16,912 bases of DNA from an uncultured Clostridiaceae bacterium (GTDB lineage Bacteria > Bacillota > Clostridia > Lachnospirales > Lachnospiraceae), in the NCBI GenBank assembly GCA_949948825.1, contig CATLIJ010000023.1, forward strand, positions 1-16,912, in the 5' to 3' direction. The translations under genes were made by a program, and so were the position numbers. This document shows, one piece after another, positions 7,581 through 14,042 of the stretch; position 1 is the stretch's first letter; each line of letters opens with the position of its first letter. The notes under the pieces are model-generated. The model saw only the letters and a list, made by a program, of their open reading frames with translations. It was not told the DNA's origin and searched no databases.

Positions 7581-7617
7581 GGCGGAAGCAGCATGTCAGC
7601 GCCATGCTGCTTCCGCC
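7581..7617. terminator. Bidirectional terminator, one arm coding
   Basis: GGCGGAAGCAGCATG (7581-7595) pairs perfectly with its complement at 7603-7617, a 15-bp stem with a 7-base loop. It lies 8 bases after the desulfidase stop and overlaps the last codons and stop of the convergent HipA-like gene. Flanking T tracts are weak on both sides (TTTGGG on minus, AGTCTTCT on plus), but the stem is very stable. Confidence 0.8.
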
Positions 7618-8708
7618 AGTCTTCTGCCCCTTACAAGCACCTGTTTCCACTGATCCATCTCCAGATATTCCGGTCTTTTCATTGCAAAAAGCAAGGATAA
7701 GGAAAGCCGCAGCTCCCTTTGAGCCAGAAAAGCAGCTTCCTCCAAAGTCATAAGCTCCCAGGTGGTCTGAGACATCACTCTTTTATTGGCAGAGAATCCA
7801 TGATCATGGTCAAACAAAGGGCAAAATCCAGTGATCCTTCCTGTGTCATTGTCCACAAGGAATCCCCAGTTCTGTCCATGCCGGTCATCATTGTTTAAAA
7901 TATAATCCGCAATCTGCATCTTCAGATAAGCCTCTCTGTCCACCTTACAGGCTTCTTCATAAGGATTTGTGCCATAAGCCTCACAAAAAGAAGAAAACTC
8001 CTCAAATGTAACCATGGAACAGTCCGGATTTGTGAACAGACAGGACTTTACCATCTTCTCTCCTACTCCGTCCAGCCATTCTTTTCGTTCCTGGGACAGA
8101 TAATCCCTAAGCTCCTCCGCTCCTGACTCTTCATAAGAAATATGGGGAATCTGAAGAGCTTCCAGAATCTGAGAAGCCGGAAGCTCATACCTGCCTGCCT
8201 TATGCAGCCAAAGTCTGCCGTCTGCTCCCCGAATCCATCCCTTTGCATTGACTCCCATGGTGGTCAGCTCCGGCGTATGGATTTGCAGCCTTTTTTCTGG
8301 TATTCGGTCAAAAAGGCGGTCCTGTCCTTCTCTCTCATAAAAAAAATTGCTTCCGGACAGGGCCACCTCAGTGAGAAAAAGGTTCAGCTCATTGTGAAAC
8401 AGATTCACACTTTCCCAGTCCTTTTCATCCCCCTCCTGACGAATCCAGTAAGAGTCCTCCAAACTTAAACCGCGGCATGCCAGACAAACCGCATACCGGT
8501 TTGTCTGGGAAAACCGCAGTGTATTTAAAATCTCCTTGGCATAGCTTCTGCCCATGGATAAGGTTCGGTTGGAAGCCCATTCCACAAAATCCGGAAATGT
8601 CACCCTCTCTCTCCGAAGTCCAAAAGGCAGCCTGTGAAAATCCAGGATTTGGCACACTCCGTTTTCATCAATCGCCAGCACAGGAGAATCCTTTTGCATC
8701 AAATGCAT
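7596..8708 (-). CDS. HipA-like protein kinase (stand-alone, no HipB)
   Basis: A 370-residue protein from ATG 8708. AAGGTGAG (8720-8713) is ideally spaced for this ATG, whereas the longer GTG start at 8717 would sit inside that site. Numbering from the GTG, features of the HipA/CtkA Ser/Thr kinase fold are the segment AKGWIRGADGRLWLHKAG with probable ATP-contacting Lys173, the catalytic loop NNDDRHGQN (275-283; Asp277, Asn283), and the metal-binding FDHDHGF (302-308). The N-terminal half (about 1-140) does not resemble the usual HipA N-domain and I do not recognise it. No HipB-type helix-turn-helix gene adjoins it. It starts 18 bases after the aryl-sulfate sulfotransferase gene, so the two are co-transcribed. 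The target is unknown. Confidence 0.8.
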   Translation of the reverse strand: MHLMQKDSPVLAIDENGVCQILDFHRLPFGLRRERVTFPDFVEWASNRTLSMGRSYAKEILNTLRFSQTNRYAVCLACRGLSLEDSYWIRQEGDEKDWESVNLFHNELNLFLTEVALSGSNFFYEREGQDRLFDRIPEKRLQIHTPELTTMGVNAKGWIRGADGRLWLHKAGRYELPASQILEALQIPHISYEESGAEELRDYLSQERKEWLDGVGEKMVKSCLFTNPDCSMVTFEEFSSFCEAYGTNPYEEACKVDREAYLKMQIADYILNNDDRHGQNWGFLVDNDTGRITGFCPLFDHDHGFSANKRVMSQTTWELMTLEEAAFLAQRELRLSLSLLFAMKRPEYLEMDQWKQVLVRGRRLAEAAWR

Positions 8709-8726
8709 CCAGCTCACCTTGACCCA

Positions 8727-10595
8727 TTAGCAATGAATCTTGATTCCAGTCTCAAACTTCTCGTCATCCACAATCAGGCGCACATCATAGTCCCCGGAAA
8801 GCCCTGCCTTGTTGATGCTTAACATAACCGCTCTGCCATCCTTATTAATAAATGTACCGCAGCAAAGAGCCTCAAACCGATTGGCTGCAGTGGAGATATA
8901 ATAACGATGCTTCTCATCATCCTTCTCCAGCATCAGCATTACCAGCTGGCCTTTCTCAAACACTGCCCGGAAAGTAAACCGGTCATCCTCCTCAACAATC
9001 TCTGAACCATATTTCTCAGGAATCATAACCCCTGACGGCTCTAAAGGAATATCTGTTTCAAATTCCTTGGTCACTCCCATGGAACCCAGGAAACAGCCTT
9101 TGCCTAAGTGAAGTTCCTCCTGGTCATGATACAGATGAAGCTTCTCTGCACGATAGAAGTTTCCTTCCACCTCCAGCTCCATCATTACCTGATCATCCAG
9201 CACTTCAACTGTAATACTTCTGGTAGAAACATCTGGATCATCCTGCATTAAAGCGGCAAAAATCTCTGCTGCCTCACCTTTATAATACTGAATTCCTCCA
9301 GAGTGAACCATATAATGGCCTTCCCCATAATACTCTACATTACAAATATATTTAGAGAAAAACTCTGCGCCTCTCTCCTTGCCATACTGCCATACCTGGC
9401 GGATGGTCATGTCGTCTGTATTGATCTTATAACGAACGCCGCGGGAGAAGTTATCCTTATTCAAAATATAATTTTCCTTAATCTTGGAACGGAAATGCCC
9501 ATTGTCAAAGCACATCACATCTCCATCCGGAGTGATCAGATTTGCATGCTGCTCATACTGCCAGTCAAACTCCCCGTCACCAACCGGAGTGAAGAAATAC
9601 TTCTGATACTTCTCCGGCCATCCGGTAGGATCGCCGATAATCCAGTTCAATTCTCCGCTGTCATAATCAATATTTACCATAGCATCCACATGGCGTCCAG
9701 AAAAGGTAAGGGAATTGGTATTCTTGTCATACCACACGGCATTGTTGTGGAACCAGTCATGAGCAGACCAGCTTCCTGACTTGCTGCAGCCCGGGTCCAG
9801 GAACTTCTTGTAATCCCAGGTCTTTAAGATCTCACCTGTATTCCGGTCTACCAGAACACACATATCCTCCACTGTATCACTTCTCAAATCCTCAGTCAGC
9901 ACCAGCAGGTTGCCGTCCTCCATCTCAAACTGATCATGGTGATATCCGCCTGGAATGCCAAATTCCTTGTAGATCTTACCAGCCATGCTCATCTCATAAA
10001 TTCCGGACATATAGTAAGGAATCTGCAGCAGACGGTCCGTACCTACACAGATATTGCCGTTCTTCAGCCGCTTTAAGTCAAACACTACCGGAATATTCAG
10101 ATACCAGCGAATATCCCCCTTGTAGTCAAAGCCTGTGGCCAGCTGGGTCAAAGCAGGGGTGATAATAATAATCTGATCCCGCAGATACCCGGCTGTAGTG
10201 TTCATATGTACAAGCTTCGGCACATCCTTGCCAAGAGGATCTGTCTTAATATGGATTGTCTTCTTATAGCCCCGGTACAATTCAATCTCAACCGTATTGT
10301 CATAATCTGCATATAAACCCAAAATCGGAAGAATATGAGACTTGGCAGGAGGGAATGTATGGCGGATATCTCCCAGCGGATGCTCCTTGCCCACCACAGT
10401 CACAGTCACTGCAGTCTCCTTCTCTGTCTTAAAAAGCACAACCGCAGCCAGCGGATTGATCAGATAAGGATTATACTTGACAAGCGGCTCCTCAATGGTA
10501 TAATTGCCAGCCTCAAACTCTGCCAGCATAGCCTCTTCTGACTCTGCCTGACGGGTCAGAATTGACGGTAAGAATGAATACTTAATTGTTTCCAT
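8727..10595 (-). CDS. assT: Aryl-sulfate sulfotransferase (AssT family), predicted cytoplasmic
   Basis: This 622-residue, PAPS-independent enzyme moves sulfate from one phenolic sulfate ester to another phenol through a sulfo-histidine. It has an N-terminal beta domain (about 1-125, ASST_N-like) followed by the six-bladed propeller, with repeats such as GYLRDQIIIITPA, DLKRLKNGNICVGTDR and FEMEDGNLLVLTED. Candidate active-site residues are His219/His220 (GGYHHDQF), His350 (YEQHAN), Arg385 or Arg388, and His431 (HYMVHSGG), whose spacing parallels His252, His356, Arg374 and His436 of the E. coli enzyme. Unlike that enzyme it has no signal peptide and no DsbL/DsbI partner, so it probably acts inside the cell on imported sulfates. 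About 190 residues follow His431. AGAAGGAGG precedes the ATG. The upstream neighbour is an anion permease. Confidence 0.9.
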   Translation of the reverse strand: METIKYSFLPSILTRQAESEEAMLAEFEAGNYTIEEPLVKYNPYLINPLAAVVLFKTEKETAVTVTVVGKEHPLGDIRHTFPPAKSHILPILGLYADYDNTVEIELYRGYKKTIHIKTDPLGKDVPKLVHMNTTAGYLRDQIIIITPALTQLATGFDYKGDIRWYLNIPVVFDLKRLKNGNICVGTDRLLQIPYYMSGIYEMSMAGKIYKEFGIPGGYHHDQFEMEDGNLLVLTEDLRSDTVEDMCVLVDRNTGEILKTWDYKKFLDPGCSKSGSWSAHDWFHNNAVWYDKNTNSLTFSGRHVDAMVNIDYDSGELNWIIGDPTGWPEKYQKYFFTPVGDGEFDWQYEQHANLITPDGDVMCFDNGHFRSKIKENYILNKDNFSRGVRYKINTDDMTIRQVWQYGKERGAEFFSKYICNVEYYGEGHYMVHSGGIQYYKGEAAEIFAALMQDDPDVSTRSITVEVLDDQVMMELEVEGNFYRAEKLHLYHDQEELHLGKGCFLGSMGVTKEFETDIPLEPSGVMIPEKYGSEIVEEDDRFTFRAVFEKGQLVMLMLEKDDEKHRYYISTAANRFEALCCGTFINKDGRAVMLSINKAGLSGDYDVRLIVDDEKFETGIKIHC

Positions 10596-10626
10596 AGCAA
10601 ATTCCTCCTTCTGAAAATAGAATTAA

Positions 10627-10641
10627 TATGATTGCATCATA
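10627..10641. promoter_or_regulatory. Palindrome in the assT leader
   Basis: TATGAT (10627-10632), TGC, ATCATA (10636-10641) is a perfect 6-bp dyad with a 3-base centre, 32 bases upstream of the assT start in the 131-base gap after the permease gene. A weak 5-bp stem (GATGA 10717-10721, TCATC 10727-10731) near the permease stop has no good T tract, so read-through into assT is expected. Confidence 0.25.
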
Positions 10642-10726
10642 ACCACAAGGAAATTCACCCTCTCCCCAATCTCTTCACGGTTATGTTGTCTCCTGATGTA
10701 ACAAAATCTTCTGGCTGATGAAAGCC

Positions 10727-12202
10727 TCATCGAATCAGAACCGTTGCCGCAGGAATTCCTACTACAATAACCAAAATCAGTTCAATCAGCGCAAACAGGA
10801 TTGTATTCTTATAAATCTCCCCTGATTTCAGCCACTCCTTGTTGCCATGAATCATCGCGGCAAAAGGCGAAGCAGAAGGCGTCACGGAAGCGCTGGCCAA
10901 AACAAAAATAATAATCAGAGATGTGATGGGAGCCGAATTAATACCAGTCTGCAGACAGAAAGAAGCAATCACTGGCTGCATCAGCATACCAACCACCAGG
11001 CTGTTGCAGATATTGGTTAATATTAATGTAATCACTAACAGAGCCACATAGAACATCACCAATGACATACTGCTGAAAATCGGAGTCAAAATTGTGTTCA
11101 AAAATGCGGAAATCCCTGTAGCTTCATTGGTCAGCACACTGCCCAGAAGAATCGCTGCTGTACACAGGAAAAAAGTCCCCCATGCAAAGCCGTTCATTAC
11201 CTTGCCAAAGGGAAGCACAGGCTCGCTCTTCTCTTTATCCAGGCTGACACAGGCAAGAAGCGCTGTATAGCCCAGGGCAATGCCATAGTTGTTCACACTT
11301 AAAAACTTCATAATCCCAAGATTGGGGAATATGCTGGGCAGAAGCATGGTCATAATATAAACGACAAAAGAAGCTGCCATAAACTTCTGGTTGTTATTCA
11401 AAGGAGGCAGAGGATTCCTCTTCAGCATCTCCACATCCAGATTCTTTAGCTTGGACACATCCGGGCGCAACACATACTTACAGAACAGAACAATCACCCC
11501 AATAGACACAAAGCCATAGATCAATCCAACTGCCAGATAAGCAGCGCTGTTAATCACAACCTTGCTTCCCATGTTTTCCGTAATCCCCGCATAATTGCCA
11601 ATAAGCGCCAGAGAATTGCCGCTGTACGGCGGAACCGGGAAACCAAGCAGAGTGGCAATAGCCACCAGAATCAGCATAATCGTCGGATACTTTTCTCCCT
11701 TTTGAATGCCAACCTCCTGAAAGATATCATAGAGAACCGGCCAGAATAAAAAGATCGGTGAAAACGGTCCCACAAAAGCTGCCATCAGCATAGCGCCAAT
11801 CATTAACATGGCTGTAAACACCCAGGGACGCCCGCTGTTAATCTTCATGGTCAGGAAAAAACGCCCAATATAGGCAGTCAGCTTATTGTAGACCATAGCA
11901 TTCATAACAATCATCAAAAACAACATCTGAATGACGACCGGATTCCCAAAGGCACTTGCAAGAACCTGGTTCATGGGAGCATAGCTGGAAATTCCGATCA
12001 TAAAAATACTGAGAAGACTGGACCAGACCGGATCTACGGTGGTCCATAAATACAAAGTTCCGATAAAAATTCCGATAATCTCCATTCCGACAGGAGTCAC
12101 CTCCGGAAGGGGAAGGGGAAGATAACGGAACAAAAACATAATTGCTACTCCGATGCAAGAATGAACAGCCCTGAGGCTGACAGGTCTGGAAGAACTTTTC
12201 AT
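10727..12202 (-). CDS. DASS/SLC13-family anion permease
   Basis: This 491-residue membrane protein is a divalent-anion (dicarboxylate, sulfate or sulfonate type) symporter with about 11-12 hydrophobic spans. The start is ATG 12202: GGAGGT lies at 12215-12210, and the in-frame ATG at 12217 overlaps that site itself. Two inverted half-repeats are visible. The first holds PVPPYSGNSLALIG (about 189-202). The second holds TNICNSLVVGMLMQP (about 396-410) and SASVTPSASPFAAMIHG (about 437-453), corresponding to the ion/substrate loops with SNT-like and TPxxxP motifs. It is first in an operon with the aryl-sulfate sulfotransferase and the HipA-like kinase, so an organic sulfate, sulfonate or carboxylate is a reasonable cargo. 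The family is confident; the cargo is inference. Confidence 0.85.
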   Translation of the reverse strand: MKSSSRPVSLRAVHSCIGVAIMFLFRYLPLPLPEVTPVGMEIIGIFIGTLYLWTTVDPVWSSLLSIFMIGISSYAPMNQVLASAFGNPVVIQMLFLMIVMNAMVYNKLTAYIGRFFLTMKINSGRPWVFTAMLMIGAMLMAAFVGPFSPIFLFWPVLYDIFQEVGIQKGEKYPTIMLILVAIATLLGFPVPPYSGNSLALIGNYAGITENMGSKVVINSAAYLAVGLIYGFVSIGVIVLFCKYVLRPDVSKLKNLDVEMLKRNPLPPLNNNQKFMAASFVVYIMTMLLPSIFPNLGIMKFLSVNNYGIALGYTALLACVSLDKEKSEPVLPFGKVMNGFAWGTFFLCTAAILLGSVLTNEATGISAFLNTILTPIFSSMSLVMFYVALLVITLILTNICNSLVVGMLMQPVIASFCLQTGINSAPITSLIIIFVLASASVTPSASPFAAMIHGNKEWLKSGEIYKNTILFALIELILVIVVGIPAATVLIR

Positions 12203-12232
12203 TGGCAATACCTCCATTTATTTTACATATGT

Positions 12233-12250
12233 ATGTTACAATTTTAACAT
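12233..12250. promoter_or_regulatory. Second dyad in the permease leader
   Basis: ATGTTA (12233-12238), six bases, TAACAT (12245-12250) is a perfect dyad of Crp-like spacing. It is directly preceded by the 10-bp palindrome TACATATGTA (12224-12233). It overlaps the TAAAAT -10 and the predicted start of the permease operon, a repressor-like position. Confidence 0.4.
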
Positions 12251-12289
12251 CTTCTTGGCAATTATGGTATAACATACGTTAAGTTTCAA
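12241..12289 (-). promoter_or_regulatory. Promoter(s) of the permease-assT-kinase operon
   Basis: Two readings are possible on the minus strand. (1) A plain sigma-A promoter: TTGAAA (12289-12284), 17 bases, CATAAT (12266-12261), start near 12254. (2) An activator-dependent class II promoter: -10 TAAAAT (12246-12241), start near 12234, with the dyad at 12269-12282 centred at -41.5 in place of a -35. The dyad lies in the spacer of the first promoter, so one bound protein could block promoter 1 and activate promoter 2. Confidence 0.55.
12269..12282. promoter_or_regulatory. Dehalobox-like operator for the Crp/Fnr-family regulator
   Basis: ATAAC-ATAC-GTTAA: two 5-base half-sites around a 4-base centre, the Fnr/CprK geometry (CprK is known to bind TTAAT-N4-ATTAA). 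The same pattern recurs at 14001-14014. It lies in the divergent region between the regulator gene and the permease operon. Confidence 0.5.
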
Positions 12290-12317
12290 AAAAAATATAG
12301 TAAAAACTAATAAAAAG

Positions 12318-12326
12318 TGGTATAAT
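12318..12326 (+). promoter_or_regulatory. Extended -10 promoter of the Crp/Fnr-family gene
   Basis: TGGTATAAT matches the extended -10 consensus exactly (TATAAT at 12321-12326). The -35 position (12298-12303, TAGTAA) is poor, as is common for extended -10 promoters. The start would be near 12333, leaving a 77-base leader. The dyad at 12269-12282 is centred near -57, so autoregulation is possible. Confidence 0.6.
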
Positions 12327-12409
12327 GTGTACAAAACAATTTTACGAAATACCAATCAAGATATTTTCGATTCTGGTAAGAAAAAGATAAACAAGGATGG
12401 AAACAGGCT

Positions 12410-13096
12410 ATGGAAAAAACAAACGGATTATTTGATTGTTTTCTTGACTATGGAGAAAGGATTGTTGTTGAAAAAAACCAGATTATATATGCTCCTGACA
12501 ATGATGCACAGACCAACTCTCTGTATTTGCTGGAATCCGGACTGGTCGCTTTGATGAGCTATTCCCGAAGCGGAGAAGAACGGGTCTATCTTTACATGAA
12601 AGGACCGCGGATTATCTCCTTTATGTCATTGCTCCTTAATGTCACAAACATCCAGCAGATCATTGGCAATACGGTTCCCAGCCAGCTGTTTCAGATGGCA
12701 AAGACCCGCTGTGTTCTGCACCGGATGCAGGGAGCTGCCTTCCGGAATCTGCTGGATACCGATTTAAAATTCAACCGCCTGATGCTTCAGGCCATTGCTG
12801 CCAATTATTTAGAAGTTCTGAATCATTTTCAGCAGGCCCTGGAGGAAAATGCCAGCGTCCGTCTTTGCCGCCTGCTGCTGGACTCCTACATTATCAAGGA
12901 CGGAAAAAAGGTACTTCCCAAGACCATGAGCTTTTTGGAAATGTCCAGATATCTTGGCACCCATCCGGTCACAGTGTCCCGGATTGTGGCTATCCTGAAA
13001 AAAGACGGATGCATTTCCAAAGAACAGGGCTTTGTGGTCATTCAGGATGAAACTAAGCTGATGCAGCTGATTGAAAACGAAATTGATATCAAATAA
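12410..13096 (+). CDS. Crp/Fnr-family transcriptional regulator, CprK-like
   Basis: This 228-residue protein has an N-terminal cyclic-nucleotide-type sensory beta barrel (about 8-120), a long dimer helix (about 121-150) and a C-terminal winged helix-turn-helix (about 170-215). The recognition segment HPVTVSRIVAILKKDG keeps the Ser-Arg pair (Ser190, Arg191) but has Pro-Val where Crp has Arg-Glu, as I recall for CprK, whose sites are TTAA-rich. The N-terminal cysteine cluster of Fnr is absent, so oxygen sensing by Fe-S is unlikely. CprK senses chlorinated phenols; this protein stands divergent from an aryl-sulfate operon, so an aromatic effector is a reasonable guess. The start follows a modest AAGGATG site. 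A 77-base leader and the shared control region suggest mutual control. The effector is unknown. Confidence 0.88.
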   Translation: MEKTNGLFDCFLDYGERIVVEKNQIIYAPDNDAQTNSLYLLESGLVALMSYSRSGEERVYLYMKGPRIISFMSLLLNVTNIQQIIGNTVPSQLFQMAKTRCVLHRMQGAAFRNLLDTDLKFNRLMLQAIAANYLEVLNHFQQALEENASVRLCRLLLDSYIIKDGKKVLPKTMSFLEMSRYLGTHPVTVSRIVAILKKDGCISKEQGFVVIQDETKLMQLIENEIDIK

Positions 13097-13098
13097 AG

Positions 13099-13146
13099 TA
13101 AAATAACATCCGGCAAACCTTTTCCGGTCTGCCGGATGTTATTTTA
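13099..13146. terminator. Bidirectional intrinsic terminator
   Basis: A 17-bp perfect stem (13099-13115 with 13130-13146) continues after one mismatch by three more pairs around a 6-base loop. A-rich and T-rich outer arms supply a T tract on both strands. It serves the regulator gene (stop 3 bases upstream) and the convergent gene ending at 13220. Confidence 0.9.
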
Positions 13147-13219
13147 TTGCCCTGTTTCACAGCGCACAGACAGCACTGATATCAGGCAATTGATTCACCC
13201 ATATATAAGAAGCGCTGTA

Positions 13220-13939
13220 CTAATCCAGAACCGTATATCCGTAGCTATTGACAATTGCATCCAGCTTTACGCCATTCTTACAGTCCTGACAATCCTTTGG
13301 ATCTGAAAGCCGGAAATCGGGCAGATCTGCAACTCCAAATACAGAATTCACCGGATAACCGTCAATCTCATCCACTGCAGAGAAGATTACGGAAATACCT
13401 TCAATAATGCCGCCGTATGAATTGATGCACCGAATGCTCTTGGCAATGGTTCTTCCGGACATAGCTGTAGCCAGCACCACCAGCACATGCTTGTCCTTTA
13501 ACATGGGGCGGATATTGTCCCGAACCACCATCTGGCCAGTAGAATCAAATTCCGGCGTAATAATATAGCTGGTGTGATGGCTGTTCAATGTGGTAATTCC
13601 AATGCTGGAAAGCTCAGATGCCACATATGCTCCAATCACCTCACATCCATCCATACAGATAATGGTATCAATCGGAGTCTTGGTGGCAAGGGAAGCCATC
13701 AGCTGCTGCATGTCCCCTCCGGCTATGGCAACCGGCCCTGACAGGTTTACCCGGCTTACATACCGGGACACCATGGCTTTCGCCACCTCCTGGGCATCCT
13801 TCCGGCGCATCTTCAAAGAAGTCATGTCAATATAATAATTAATATGGAAACGGTCAGAAGAGAAATGGCCCTTGGTAACTTTCAGCGCCACCTCTGGATT
13901 GTCCTTTGCAAAAATCTTGGTTGGCTTTCCCATACTCAT
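13220..13939 (-). CDS. Orotate phosphoribosyltransferase-like protein with degenerate PRPP loop
   Basis: This 239-residue protein has a type I phosphoribosyltransferase fold. The opening VTKGHFSSDRFHINYYID (21-38) resembles the OPRTase hood (GHFxLSSGxHSxYYID), and the C-terminal Cys217-x2-Cys220 then Gly (CQDCKNGV) resembles the CxxC tail of long PyrE proteins. The PRPP-binding loop, normally hydrophobics then Asp-Asp and TTG, reads VLVVLATAMSGRTIAKS (152-168): the acidic pair is replaced by Leu-Ala. Catalysis of the usual reaction is doubtful; a binding or regulatory role is possible. AGGAGGT precedes the ATG by seven bases. It lies 103 bases after dctM with no clear terminator between, so it may be read with the TRAP genes or from its own promoter, which has a dehalobox-like dyad. 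No pyrimidine genes are nearby. Confidence 0.78.
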   Translation of the reverse strand: MSMGKPTKIFAKDNPEVALKVTKGHFSSDRFHINYYIDMTSLKMRRKDAQEVAKAMVSRYVSRVNLSGPVAIAGGDMQQLMASLATKTPIDTIICMDGCEVIGAYVASELSSIGITTLNSHHTSYIITPEFDSTGQMVVRDNIRPMLKDKHVLVVLATAMSGRTIAKSIRCINSYGGIIEGISVIFSAVDEIDGYPVNSVFGVADLPDFRLSDPKDCQDCKNGVKLDAIVNSYGYTVLD

Positions 13940-14000
13940 AGTCGATACCTCCTGTTATGTTTATATAGAGACAGCGTACCGCAAAATCCTAAAAAAATCC

Positions 14001-14014
14001 ATAACCAAAGTTAA
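14001..14014. promoter_or_regulatory. Second dehalobox-like dyad, upstream of the PRTase-like gene
   Basis: ATAAC-CAAA-GTTAA has the same half-sites and 4-base spacing as 12269-12282. Measured on the minus strand, a start 41.5 bases from its centre (13966) would place TACGCT (13978-13973) at the -10; it has the three most conserved -10 bases but is otherwise weak. TATATA at 13967-13962 is an alternative -10. Confidence 0.4.
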
Positions 14015-14042
14015 TAATTTGTAAATTCTTTCAAAATCCGTC

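Noticed and set aside
8142..8468. Plus-strand frame antisense to the HipA-like gene
   Set aside because: The minus strand carries the conserved kinase motifs; the plus frame has none.
8709..8717. GTG start three codons upstream for the HipA-like gene
   Set aside because: The GTG lies within the AAGGTGAG ribosome site that is correctly spaced for the ATG at 8708.
9303..9779. 158-codon open frame on the plus strand inside assT
   Set aside because: It is fully antisense to a well-supported gene, has no ribosome site and no recognisable protein features.
12327..12554. 75-codon frame starting upstream of the Crp/Fnr gene
   Set aside because: It begins at the predicted transcription start without a ribosome site and overlaps the real gene in another frame.
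12410..13096. Fnr-type oxygen sensor
   Set aside because: The N-terminal cysteine cluster needed for an Fe-S cluster is missing.
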